Positions 25,944 to 34,873 of a stretch of 64,000 bases of DNA are shown one piece after another (the stretch's first letter is position 1; every line of letters begins with the position of its first letter). The stretch lies in assembly GCA_029213195.1 (NCBI GenBank), contig JARGNI010000017.1, positions 44,977 through 108,976 of the forward strand, in the 5' to 3' direction. Under the pieces are notes generated by a model. That model did no database searches. It was not told the origin of the DNA and was given only the letters and a program-made list of their open reading frames with translations. This stretch comes from Verrucomicrobiales bacterium (GTDB lineage Bacteria; Verrucomicrobiota; Verrucomicrobiia; Verrucomicrobiales; DEV007). The position numbers were made by a program, and so were the translations under genes.

Positions 25944-28550
25944 ATGGCCGAGCGACGCAAACAATTCCCCTTCGACGAATTCGAACCCAAGTGGCAACGA
26001 CACTGGGAAGAGAACAAGACCTTCTCGGTTCCGAATCCGGGCGAAGCCGACTTCGATCCTTCGAAGCCGAAATACTACGTCCTCGATATGTTCCCCTACC
26101 CCAGCGGGGCCGGGCTTCACGTGGGGCACCCCGAGGGCTACACCGCGACCGACATCATCACTCGCTACAAGCGGATGAATGGCTTCAACGTGCTCCACCC
26201 CATGGGATGGGATGCATTCGGTCTTCCCGCGGAACAGCACGCCATCAAGACGGGCGAACATCCTCGGATCAACACAGAGAACAACACGAACAACTTTCGT
26301 CGTCAGCTCAAGAGTCTCGGCTTCGCCTACGATTGGGACCGCGAGGTCAACACCACCGATCCCGCCTATGTGAAATGGACGCAGTGGATCTTTCTCCAGT
26401 TGTATCATTCCTACTTCTGCGAAGAAGAGCAGAAGGCGAAACCCATCAGCGAACTCGAAGCCCAGGGATTGAGCCGGGAAGAAATCGACAATCGTCGCCT
26501 CGCCTATGTCGCGGAGACTCCCGTCAACTGGTCGCCCGATCTTGGAACCGTCCTCGCCAATGAGGAAGTCGAGGAGTGGCGAGCCAAGGGACATACCGTC
26601 GAGCGCCGCCCCCTGCGTCAGTGGATGTTGCGAATCACCGCCTACGCCCAACGGCTCATCGATGAGCTGGATGGCCTCGACTGGCCCACGGGGATCAAAC
26701 TTCTCCAGACCAACTGGATTGGTAGGAGTGAAGGGGCAAGTGTGAAGTTTCAAGTTTCAAGTGCTCGGTCGGAAGGACTTGAAACTGAAAACTTGAATCT
26801 TGAAACTCTCGAAGAAGTCGAGGTCTTCACGACCCGACCCGACACCTTGTTTGGAGCAACCTACATGGTGCTCGCGCCGGAACATCCGCTCGTGGAACAG
26901 ATCACGACAGAAGAACAAAAGGAAGCCGTCGCCGAATACCAGAAAACCTGTGCCGGAAAATCCGATCTCGAGCGCACCGAGCTCGCCAAAGAAAAGAGCG
27001 GCGTCTTCACAGGAGGCTATGCCATCAATCCGGTCAATGACGAGAAGATCCCCGTGTGGATCGCCGACTACGTCATGATGAGCTACGGAACCGGAGCGAT
27101 CATGGCGGTCCCTGCTCACGACGAACGGGATCACGAATTCGCGGAAAAGTTCGGGATCGAGATTATCGAAGTGGTCCAGGCTCCGGAAGGAACCGAGGAG
27201 AAATGCTTCACGGGCAATGGCACCGCCGTAAATTCCGGCTTTCTCAATGGACTCTCAACTTCCGAGGCCAAGGAAAAAATCACCACCTGGCTCGAGGAGA
27301 AGGGACTCGGCAAGAAGACGATCAATTTTAAACTCCGCGACTGGCTCTTCTCGCGTCAGCGCTACTGGGGCGAGCCTTTTCCTATCGTCTGGAAAGAAGG
27401 AAACCACGAGGCCCTGCCGGAATCCGAGTTGCCCGTGCTCGCTCCCGAGCTGGATGACTACAAGCCGACCGGAACTCCCGAGCCGCTCCTTTCCAAGGCG
27501 ACCGAGTGGGTCGATCTCGGGGATGGAGTGAAGCGAGAAACGAACACGATGCCCCAGTGGGGTGGATCGTGCTGGTATTACCTTCGCTACTGCGACGCGC
27601 AGAATCCAAACGCCCCTATCGGAAAAGAGGCCGAGGAATACTGGATGGGGAAAAACGGAAACCCTGGCGGGGTCGACCTCTACATTGGCGGAACCGAACA
27701 CGCCGTCCTCCACCTTCTCTACGCCCGTTTCTGGCACAAGGTCCTTTTCGATCTCGGTCACGTCTCCACTCCGGAGCCGTTCCAAAAGCTCGTAAACCAG
27801 GGACTCATCATGGGAGAAGACGGGCAGAAAATGTCCAAGTCACGTGGCAATGTCGTGAACCCCGATGATGTCGTCGACCTCTACGGTGCCGACTCCCTGC
27901 GTCTCTACGAGATGTTCATGGGTCCCCTCGAGCAGGTGAAGCCCTGGTCGATGAAAGGCGTCGAAGGAGTCTTCCGATTCCTCGCCCGCGTCTGGCGGCT
28001 TGTCATGGACACGAACCAGGAAGGCGAATGGGAACTGAGAAGCAAGCTCGCCGAATCTGAACCTAACAAGTCCACCAACAAGGTGGTACATGCCACGATC
28101 AAGAAAGTCGGCGAAGACATCGAATCGATGAGTTTCAACACCGCAATCTCCCAGATGATGGTTTGCACCAATGAGCTGACCAAGCTGGAAGAAATTCCGG
28201 TCTCGTCGGTGGTGACCCTGCTCCATCTCCTCAATCCCTTTGCTCCCCATCTGACCGAAGAGCTCAACGCGTCGCTGGCCGAGAAGTTCGACTCGATCCC
28301 CAACGAGCCACTTGCTGATCAGGCCTGGCCCGAGTTCGACGAGGACTGTCTCCTCGAGGACGAGATCGAGATCGTTCTGCAAGTCAACGGCAAGGTCCGC
28401 GACAAGATCTCGGTGCCGGCAGAAGCATCGAAAGAAGAAGTCGAAGAAGCCGCTCTCGCGAGCGAGCGAGTGCAGTCTTTCATCGATGGCCTGACCGTGA
28501 GAAAAGTGATCGTCGTTCCCGGTCGCCTCGTCAACGTCGTGGCCAACTGA
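25944..28550 (+). CDS. leuS: Leucyl-tRNA synthetase
   Basis: The start is ATG 25944 ([18 protein letters not shown]), giving 868 residues. The class I HIGH motif appears as HVGH at residues 59-62 and KMSKS lies near residue 630. The CP1 editing domain has the [12 protein letters not shown] motif and the later [27 protein letters not shown] segment that holds the editing Asp. The anticodon-binding and C-terminal domains follow ([13 protein letters not shown] [11 protein letters not shown]). The enzyme charges tRNA-Leu and edits mischarged products. Between GRSEG and TTRPDT the protein has about 31 residues instead of roughly 17; the extra residues come from a palindromic DNA segment. Confidence 0.97.
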   Translation: MAERRKQFPFDEFEPKWQRHWEENKTFSVPNPGEADFDPSKPKYYVLDMFPYPSGAGLHVGHPEGYTATDIITRYKRMNGFNVLHPMGWDAFGLPAEQHAIKTGEHPRINTENNTNNFRRQLKSLGFAYDWDREVNTTDPAYVKWTQWIFLQLYHSYFCEEEQKAKPISELEAQGLSREEIDNRRLAYVAETPVNWSPDLGTVLANEEVEEWRAKGHTVERRPLRQWMLRITAYAQRLIDELDGLDWPTGIKLLQTNWIGRSEGASVKFQVSSARSEGLETENLNLETLEEVEVFTTRPDTLFGATYMVLAPEHPLVEQITTEEQKEAVAEYQKTCAGKSDLERTELAKEKSGVFTGGYAINPVNDEKIPVWIADYVMMSYGTGAIMAVPAHDERDHEFAEKFGIEIIEVVQAPEGTEEKCFTGNGTAVNSGFLNGLSTSEAKEKITTWLEEKGLGKKTINFKLRDWLFSRQRYWGEPFPIVWKEGNHEALPESELPVLAPELDDYKPTGTPEPLLSKATEWVDLGDGVKRETNTMPQWGGSCWYYLRYCDAQNPNAPIGKEAEEYWMGKNGNPGGVDLYIGGTEHAVLHLLYARFWHKVLFDLGHVSTPEPFQKLVNQGLIMGEDGQKMSKSRGNVVNPDDVVDLYGADSLRLYEMFMGPLEQVKPWSMKGVEGVFRFLARVWRLVMDTNQEGEWELRSKLAESEPNKSTNKVVHATIKKVGEDIESMSFNTAISQMMVCTNELTKLEEIPVSSVVTLLHLLNPFAPHLTEELNASLAEKFDSIPNEPLADQAWPEFDEDCLLEDEIEIVLQVNGKVRDKISVPAEASKEEVEEAALASERVQSFIDGLTVRKVIVVPGRLVNVVAN
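26745..26807. repeat. Palindromic repeat inserted in frame in the leuS editing domain
   Basis: The left arm (26745-26762) is built of repeated GTTTCAA units. The right arm (26777-26807) carries their reverse complement, ACTTGAAACT at 26777-26786 and TTGAAACT at 26800-26807, across a 14-base spacer. It keeps the reading frame and encodes about residues 268-288 of LeuS ([20 protein letters not shown]). The low-complexity composition differs from flanking codons. I saw no second copy in the window. It resembles protein-embedded palindromic elements known in other bacteria, but the family is unnamed here. Confidence 0.65.
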
Positions 28551-28577
28551 GACTGCCCTTCGAAGGTGCGATGCGGA

Positions 28578-29174
28578 TCACTTTCTCACGAGGGTGACCT
28601 TCGCGGTGACGTCGATGCGGTCATCCACTTTGAGGATACCGAGGACGGATGGAGGTTTCACCTCGGCCTGCTTCAGGGAAACCGGGAAACGAACCGTGTA
28701 GGTAATACGATCGCTGGCATAGGACCAGTCGGAGACCGTCCCCAACACCTCCAGCTTCTTCCCTTTGATCTGCAAGACAAAGGGAATCACCGTGGGCTGG
28801 GGAACTGCGCCCCCGAGTTTCGGCTTGGTTTCCTCGGGCGCCAGGTTCTCCACGAGCACGCGAATCGTGGGATGGGCCTCTGCCTCAAGAGCCTTCCTCA
28901 TTGCCTGGTCACGCTTCTTGTGATCGGTATCCATCTTCGCCGCTTTCACTGTGATCACCGCAGAGGCACGAGCCTGGGTGGGATTCTCCAGGTTCGCGAC
29001 CGATACGACGAACGGCTCGGAGCTGACCTTCCCGACGAAATCGTGAAGCGTTGATTTTCCGGCAAAGCTCACCTGGCAGCTTCCCGACCAATCTACAGCC
29101 CCCGCGAAAGAAGATCCGAGGACGGTGAAAAAAGCAGAAAGGATGAACCGAACGGAGCAGGAAGAAACATTCAT
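28578..29174 (-). CDS. YceI-like secreted lipid-binding protein
   Basis: A 198-residue protein with a signal peptide (about residues 1-26, ending SSFAGA). The mature part begins with VDWSGSCQVSFAGKSTLHDFVG, typical of YceI-like proteins, followed by alternating beta strands (ASAVITVKAAKMDTDHKKRDQ, EAHPTIRVLVENL). YceI proteins form a lipocalin-like barrel that binds isoprenoid or amide lipids in the periplasm. It is the last gene of the four-gene set with the type III polyketide synthase, the RND exporter and the methyltransferase, 31 bases after the methyltransferase. It may bind or carry the product. Confidence 0.8.
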   Translation of the reverse strand: MNVSSCSVRFILSAFFTVLGSSFAGAVDWSGSCQVSFAGKSTLHDFVGKVSSEPFVVSVANLENPTQARASAVITVKAAKMDTDHKKRDQAMRKALEAEAHPTIRVLVENLAPEETKPKLGGAVPQPTVIPFVLQIKGKKLEVLGTVSDWSYASDRITYTVRFPVSLKQAEVKPPSVLGILKVDDRIDVTAKVTLVRK

Positions 29175-29205
29175 GGCGTGCTGGCCTCAGAAAGGTAACG
29201 CCGCA

Positions 29206-29937
29206 TCAGGCTCTCAGGACGTGCAATCGCATCATCCCTCCCATCAACGGAATCGATTCCTGGAGACTCAGCCCTTCTTCGGCGTAGATTTTTTCCAACT
29301 CGGATGGCGCCGGAAAAGTTCGCAAGCTCTTCGCGATATAGCCGTGGATTTCGACATTTCCGTGGAGGACCAAACCCCAGAGCCCACCCCAGAAACGGAG
29401 CAACGCATACTGCAGTTTTTGCCCCAACGAAGATTCCGGCTTCGCAAAATCGAGGAAAGCAAGAGTCCCGCCCGGTTTCATAACACGGCGAAATTCTCTC
29501 AGTGCGACACATAGATCAGGAGCATTTCGAATCGCGTAACTCCCCGTGAGAATATCCACCGTTTCGTCGGCCACCGGAAGATCGCCCATATCCGCGCACT
29601 CGAACCGCACCGAAGGAAAGTCATTCCGCTCCCGGGCGATCTCGATCATCTCCGCAGTCAGATCGACACCGATGCACTCTCCCTCGGGAAATCGCTCGGC
29701 GAGGAGAAAGGCAACGTCGCCCGTTCCACAGGCGATGTCGAGACAGGTCGGCTTCTCGACATCCGGCAACTTCGCGATGAGGAGTTTCTTCCACGCCCCA
29801 TCCTGCCCTAGCGAGAGTGCTCTCGTCGCAAAATCATAACGGGCAGCCGACTCGGCAAAATGCTTTTCATTGAAGGTTCGCTTCCCTTCCGAGGTATCGA
29901 GATGCTCGCTGGCTCGCAGCTGGAATCGGGATTTCAT
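29206..29937 (-). CDS. UbiE/MenG-like SAM-dependent methyltransferase
   Basis: A 243-residue class I methyltransferase. After an N-terminal FNEKHFAESAARYDFATRAL region, the SAM-binding motif CLDIACGTGDVAFLL appears near residues 64-78. It is followed by IGVDLTAEMIEIAR, the acidic residue in CADMGDLPVADETVD, and GSYAIRNAPDL and RVMKPGGTLAFLDFA. These are UbiE/MenG family features. It may be the demethylmenaquinone methyltransferase of the cell. However, its place 15 bases after the RND exporter and in the polyketide synthase set suggests it methylates the polyketide product instead. The two roles cannot be told apart from sequence alone. Confidence 0.88.
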   Translation of the reverse strand: MKSRFQLRASEHLDTSEGKRTFNEKHFAESAARYDFATRALSLGQDGAWKKLLIAKLPDVEKPTCLDIACGTGDVAFLLAERFPEGECIGVDLTAEMIEIARERNDFPSVRFECADMGDLPVADETVDILTGSYAIRNAPDLCVALREFRRVMKPGGTLAFLDFAKPESSLGQKLQYALLRFWGGLWGLVLHGNVEIHGYIAKSLRTFPAPSELEKIYAEEGLSLQESIPLMGGMMRLHVLRA

Positions 29938-29952
29938 ACTCGTCTCGTGATT

Positions 29953-32064
29953 TCAGTTCGCGGAAGAAGACGAGGCGCCGGGCATCGCAATTCGCAAAAA
30001 GGCGGGCAGGACCAGCAGGTCGCAGAGCAAGGCAAACCACATCGTGAGCCCGGCGAGAAGCGCGAATTCCGTTGTCGGTTCGAAGCTCCCGAAGATGGCA
30101 ACCCAGAATCCCGCAGAAAGTGCCATCGTCGTGGAGAGGAGCACGAATCCGGTGGAGCAAGTCGTCTTCCGGATGGCCGCGATGGCCCCCTCCTGTCCCG
30201 ACTTCCGATAGGCCGATAGATAGTGAATCGTGTCATCCACTGCGATCCCGATGACCACGCTGGCGATCATCGCGGTTCCGGTGCTCATCGCGATACCCGA
30301 AAACCCCATGACCGCAGCAGTGAGCAGGAGAGGCACGACGTTTGGAATGATGGCGAGGAGAGAAAACAGGACCGATCGAAACACGATTCCGATCGCGATG
30401 AGAATGAGAACAATCGCCACGAGAAAACTCTTCAACTGCGAGGCTACGAGTTGATTCGACTCGACGATGACTCGGTAAAACCCGCCAACGAAATGGAGAT
30501 CATAGCTTTCTCCAAGAATCTCCTCCGCATCTCCCTTGATGGCGTCGACCAGTTCCGCTCCGACCCGGGTTCCCACCGCCTCCGTGAAAACGGTAACTCG
30601 GGTGCGGATACGATCTTCGCTGATATACGACGTGGCATCGACTCGCTCGAGGATGTCCGCGAGACTCACGCCACTCTCCTCCGCAACGCGGGCTTGCTCC
30701 GGGAGAAAATCGCCCAATCCGAAAACCTGCCGAACAGGATCGTGCTTTCGAATCGCTTCCTCGAATTCCAGGAAACGCGTCGTCGAGTCGATCGGAGACC
30801 TGCTTTCGAGGTAGAGTTCGAGAGCCGAAGTTCCGGCGATCTCCTCGTCGATGAATTCTGTGTCGACGACGAGCGGATGATCGTCCCCCATGTAGTGCAG
30901 GAGGTCCGTATCGGATTCGATTTTGCTCGAACCGTAGACCCCGATCACACTGATCAGGGCGGCACCGAGAATCACCTTCCAGGGATGCCGAACCGTCAGG
31001 TTGGCGATGCGATCGAGAAGGCGATGTGCTTCCGACGCGTGCTTGAGACAGGGGATTCCTTTCTCATGCCCCTTGAGAAAGGAGAGCCCAACCGCAATCC
31101 CGACGACCCCAAGCACGTAGGAAATCGCAACCCCCAGCGCTGCAAACATTCCAAAGAGTCGCACCGCCGGGGTGTCGCTGATCAACAAACTGAGAAACCC
31201 GATCGCCGTGGTCACCGAGGTAAAGAGACAGGGCCGACTCAGGTGTTTCACGGCCTTCAGGATCCGAGCACGATTGTCGGTCCCCGGTTCGTTCAACCAA
31301 TCGAGATAGATGTGAATCGTCGTCGCCACCGATAGGGTCATGATCACCGGAGGCAGGAGCGAGGTGATCATGTTGAGCGAGTGCCCCGACAAAGAATAGA
31401 TCCCCAAGGTCCAGCAGATCGTGATCGCCGAGACAAGGAGAGGGAAAAGCATTCCGGAAAAACGTCTCGTCACGAAGAGGAGGATCAATCCGAGCACGAG
31501 AAGCGAGAGAGGAGCAAAGATCTGCTGATCGCGACGGACCAGTTCCCCGGCTTCATTCTTCTGGATTGGGAGGCCGCTCAAGAGGATGGATGTCTCCCCG
31601 TCGGAATGCCGCTCGGCCAATTCGTAGATCGATGCAATCAACTCCCCCTTGCGATCTCCCCCATCGTCGAAGGCATCGAGAAGAATGCGAATTCCAGCCG
31701 TATTTCCATCGTCGGAAACCAGGATTCCCCGGTAGGTCTCGGGAACCGCAAAATCGAAGTCGACCACGCTGATGACCCGGTCGACACCATCCAGCCCCTG
31801 AAACTCCGAAACCAGCTTGCTCAGCAAGCCCTGCCCCTTTTCCTTTAGAACATCATCCCGATGAACGGCGACGAGAATGGACTCCCTCTCTCGAAAAACC
31901 TCTCGAAACTCTCTCGCTCGCTCCTCCTGCTCGACATCATCCGCATCCATCGATCGATTGTCTCGATCGACTTCCAATTGGAGGCAGTGATACCCCAGGA
32001 AGAGGGTCAACCCTCCCACGAGGATGAGAAACGGAACTCGTCCATGGTCAAGCAACCACTGCAT
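29953..32064 (-). CDS. RND/MMPL-family lipid exporter
   Basis: A 703-residue protein with an RND/MMPL layout. A first helix (FLILVGGLTLFLGYHCL, about residues 13-30) precedes a large periplasmic domain (about 31-180) and a block of five or six helices (about 185-360). A second periplasmic domain (about 380-560) and a final helix block follow. Features include the ITSLLPPVIMTLSVATTIHI segment and the matching SVVIGIAVDDTIHYLSAYRK in the second half, with the acidic residues used for proton relay. Relatives export hopanoids, mycolates and other lipids. Its start overlaps the end of the type III polyketide synthase gene by 17 bases, so the two are translationally linked. Confidence 0.9.
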   Translation of the reverse strand: MQWLLDHGRVPFLILVGGLTLFLGYHCLQLEVDRDNRSMDADDVEQEERAREFREVFRERESILVAVHRDDVLKEKGQGLLSKLVSEFQGLDGVDRVISVVDFDFAVPETYRGILVSDDGNTAGIRILLDAFDDGGDRKGELIASIYELAERHSDGETSILLSGLPIQKNEAGELVRRDQQIFAPLSLLVLGLILLFVTRRFSGMLFPLLVSAITICWTLGIYSLSGHSLNMITSLLPPVIMTLSVATTIHIYLDWLNEPGTDNRARILKAVKHLSRPCLFTSVTTAIGFLSLLISDTPAVRLFGMFAALGVAISYVLGVVGIAVGLSFLKGHEKGIPCLKHASEAHRLLDRIANLTVRHPWKVILGAALISVIGVYGSSKIESDTDLLHYMGDDHPLVVDTEFIDEEIAGTSALELYLESRSPIDSTTRFLEFEEAIRKHDPVRQVFGLGDFLPEQARVAEESGVSLADILERVDATSYISEDRIRTRVTVFTEAVGTRVGAELVDAIKGDAEEILGESYDLHFVGGFYRVIVESNQLVASQLKSFLVAIVLILIAIGIVFRSVLFSLLAIIPNVVPLLLTAAVMGFSGIAMSTGTAMIASVVIGIAVDDTIHYLSAYRKSGQEGAIAAIRKTTCSTGFVLLSTTMALSAGFWVAIFGSFEPTTEFALLAGLTMWFALLCDLLVLPAFLRIAMPGASSSSAN

Positions 32065-33154
32065 TCAGCACCGATGTTTCAATCGTAAGCCCAGGACCAA
32101 ATGCCATCGCGCAGACCGCATCGTCATCCCTCGTTTTCTCATCCGCCAGGATTGCCGACAAGACGAACAAAACGGTGGCACTACTCATATTTCCAAACCT
32201 CGCGAGGGTTTCCCGCGACGCACGAATCTGCTCCTCGTCGAGATCGAGGCCAGTCTCGATCTTGTCGAGAATCGCCCGCCCCCCCGGATGGACCGCCCAG
32301 TGCACGATATCGTCCGGGGTGAGTGGAGATTCGGAAAAGACCTCATCGATGAGCCCCTTGATCCCTGCCCCAATGATTCGTGCCACATACTTCGAGAGCA
32401 CGATATTGAAACCGTGGTCGCCGATATCCCAGGCCATGTCCTCGATCCCTTCCCTCGCCAGGTTGCAGGCAAAGTGATTCAACAGGTAGCCTCGCTCCCC
32501 TTTTTCCGGAGCACGAGAGGAAACCACGGCGGCAGCAGCCCCATCCGCGAACACGGAATTCGCGACAATGGAATCGAGATCATCCTTGTTCTGGAGATGA
32601 ATCGAACAAAGCTCCAGGCAGACGACGAGGACATTGGCCGACTCATCGAGATCGCAGAACTGCGCAGCCATCTTCAGGGCCGGGAAGGCCGCATAGCACC
32701 CCATGAAGCCGAGGTGGTATCGATGCACCTTGGGCGACAAATCGAGGGCATCGATGACGAGCAGATCTGGACCGGGATTGAAAAATCCGGTGCAGGAGAC
32801 CGTGATGACATGGGTGATCTCCGACGCGTCGACTCCGGGACAGTTCGCCATCGCGTTCTTCGCGATTTGCGGAACAAGCTCACGGGCTTTCTCCACATAG
32901 ACCGCATTTCTTTCGCCCGTCGTCGGTTCTCGAGAGCTGCCGTCGGCCTCGACGAAAAGTCCCGATCCCTGCCCACCAGGAAGGAAGTCAGTAAGCACAA
33001 TGTGCCTTTGGTCGATACCGGACTCCGCATACACCTTCCGGATGTAGCGTTTCGTGCGATCGCTTTCGGTGCGAGAACTCAATACCTCCCCCGCCATCGA
33101 CTGAGGGTAGGAAACTTCGGGCACGAGAGTTTCGATGTGACGGATGTAGGCCAA
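32048..33154 (-). CDS. Type III polyketide synthase (chalcone/stilbene synthase family)
   Basis: The family-like sequence begins AYIRHIETLVPEVSYPQS, just after a TTG at 33154, which I take as the start (368 residues). The same frame is open up to an ATG at 33364, but those residues look non-coding. The catalytic triad is present: Cys153 in GFMGCYAAF, His289 in HWAVHPGG and Asn322 in RFGNMSSAT. The VSCTGFFNPGPD stretch near residue 120 and a final GFGPG-like AFGPGLTIET also fit. These enzymes extend an acyl-CoA starter with malonyl-CoA and cyclise it to alkylresorcinols, alkylpyrones or similar. The exporter, methyltransferase and YceI genes follow on the same strand. Confidence 0.92.
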   Translation of the reverse strand: MAYIRHIETLVPEVSYPQSMAGEVLSSRTESDRTKRYIRKVYAESGIDQRHIVLTDFLPGGQGSGLFVEADGSSREPTTGERNAVYVEKARELVPQIAKNAMANCPGVDASEITHVITVSCTGFFNPGPDLLVIDALDLSPKVHRYHLGFMGCYAAFPALKMAAQFCDLDESANVLVVCLELCSIHLQNKDDLDSIVANSVFADGAAAAVVSSRAPEKGERGYLLNHFACNLAREGIEDMAWDIGDHGFNIVLSKYVARIIGAGIKGLIDEVFSESPLTPDDIVHWAVHPGGRAILDKIETGLDLDEEQIRASRETLARFGNMSSATVLFVLSAILADEKTRDDDAVCAMAFGPGLTIETSVLNAVVA

Positions 33155-33390
33155 TGGGAGGAGGGGTTGGGGGTCGTCTTCTAGGAGCTGGTCCCGGAAA
33201 ATCTCCGAATCCAGCTGGAAACCAAGCAAAGTTACGACGACGCGACCGGTTCGGTGCCAGGACGAAACAGGACAAGATACCCGAGACGATCCAGGCTGCC
33301 TCGACTTTTGTCGACTATTTGTGGTTCCCTGTCTCTCGCTAGCACGGTATAAGGAAGCATCCAATTCGGATTCCCTGTCGTTCCCTGAAC

Positions 33391-34638
33391 ATGATCGAGT
33401 TGCGAACCGTCACCTTTTGCCTTGCCGTCCTGTTCACCGCTTCGACCCTGCTGGCCGACTGGAATCAGTGGCGAGGTCCGGAAAGAACTGGTGAAGTCTC
33501 CATCGAGAGAATGTGGCCGGGAACCCTGTCCGGCGAGAGCCTTCAGAAGATTTGGAGTGCTCCCCTCGCGGAAGGATATTCCAGCCCAATCACGGAGAGC
33601 GGGATCCTCTTTACGGTCGAAACGGAGGGAGAAGCAAACGAACGAGTGCGGGCGTTCCAGATCTCCGATGGAAAGCAGCTCTGGGAAACCTCGTGGAAAG
33701 GGGCCATGAAGGTGCCGTTCTTCGCCGCCAAGAATGGAAGCTGGGTTCGCAGCACCCCGGTAGCCAAAGGAGGGGCCGTCTTTGTGGGAGGAATGAGAGA
33801 TGTCCTCGTGAAGCTCGACGGAAAAACCGGTGAAGAGATCTGGCGAGTCGATTTCACCGAACGCGATGGCACCGATGTTCCTTCCTTCGGCCAGGTCTGC
33901 TCTCCCCTTCTCGATGGAAACGATCTCTATGTCCAGGCGGGTCTCGCCGTGGCAAAACTCAATGCGGAGACAGGCGAAACCATCTGGAGATCGATGATCG
34001 ACGAACGCGCCATGTTCGGGAGCGCCTTCTCTTCCCCCATGATCGCCACCGTGGCCGGGAAGCGGCAGCTGATCGTTCAGGCCCGATTGGAGTTGGCGGG
34101 CTTGGATCCCGACACCGGCAAGGAGCTTTGGAAAGTCCCGGTGAAAGCCTTCCGCGGGATGAACATCCTGACACCGACCATCATTGGAGAGAACCAGATT
34201 TTTACCGCCAGTTACGGCGGAGGGGCTTTCCTCTTCGAGATCTCCCAGGGAGAAGACGGCTCCTTCTCGGTCGAGACAAAGTGGAACAATGAGAAGGCAG
34301 AGGGTTACATGGGCTCTCCGGTCGTGATCGGGGAACACATCTACCTCCACGGTCGAGACAAGAAGTTCCATTGCCTCGCTCTTGCCGATGGCTCCTTTGC
34401 CTGGTCCACCGATGAGGAGTTCGGAGAATACTGGTCCATGATCCACCAAGGCGACCAGGTTCTTGCCCTCGATCAGAAGGGAGAATTGATTCTCTTTCAG
34501 GCGAACCCCAATTCGTTTGCGATCATAGATCGAAAAGTCATCAGCGAAAAGGATTCCACCTGGGCACACCTCGGAATCGACGACGGCAAGTTGCTCGTGC
34601 GGTCGCTCAAGGGAATCTCGGCTTGGGAATGGAAGTAG
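33391..34638 (+). CDS. Secreted PQQ-type beta-propeller protein
   Basis: A 415-residue protein with a signal peptide (residues 1-22, ending STLLAD). The mature part starts with the WNQWRGPERTGEVS motif common to planctomycetal and verrucomicrobial PQQ-like propellers. Repeats of the DGKQLWETSWKG, DGKTGEEIWRVDFT and DTGKELWKVPVKA type are spread over about 80-400, consistent with a seven- or eight-bladed propeller. It is either a quinoprotein-like scaffold or a BamB-like protein; I see no clear dehydrogenase residues. It is divergent from the type III polyketide synthase gene. Confidence 0.87.
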   Translation: MIELRTVTFCLAVLFTASTLLADWNQWRGPERTGEVSIERMWPGTLSGESLQKIWSAPLAEGYSSPITESGILFTVETEGEANERVRAFQISDGKQLWETSWKGAMKVPFFAAKNGSWVRSTPVAKGGAVFVGGMRDVLVKLDGKTGEEIWRVDFTERDGTDVPSFGQVCSPLLDGNDLYVQAGLAVAKLNAETGETIWRSMIDERAMFGSAFSSPMIATVAGKRQLIVQARLELAGLDPDTGKELWKVPVKAFRGMNILTPTIIGENQIFTASYGGGAFLFEISQGEDGSFSVETKWNNEKAEGYMGSPVVIGEHIYLHGRDKKFHCLALADGSFAWSTDEEFGEYWSMIHQGDQVLALDQKGELILFQANPNSFAIIDRKVISEKDSTWAHLGIDDGKLLVRSLKGISAWEWK

Positions 34639-34873
34639 GCTGAGTGATTGAGATTTTCTCTCCCAAACCGAAAAAGCATTTTGGAACGATGGGACGGATG
34701 GACGAGAGTTGAGTTCTCGGCCCCATCAGATTGGTGACACGCCAACCGTGCTGGCCTGGCTTCCCCTGGACCCGGAGGGTTTCGGCGAAGCGAAGAGCAA
34801 GCCCACTTTCCTCCTGATCACCGAAAGGGAAATCGCGTTCCTCGCCAAAGAACTCCGCATCCCATCAGGGGCA

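Noticed and set aside
33155..33364. N-terminal extension of the type III polyketide synthase up to the ATG at 33364
   Set aside because: The extra 70 residues are Ser/Arg-rich and unlike the family, and the total length would exceed the usual 350-400 residues. The extension is not fully excluded because the chosen start is TTG.
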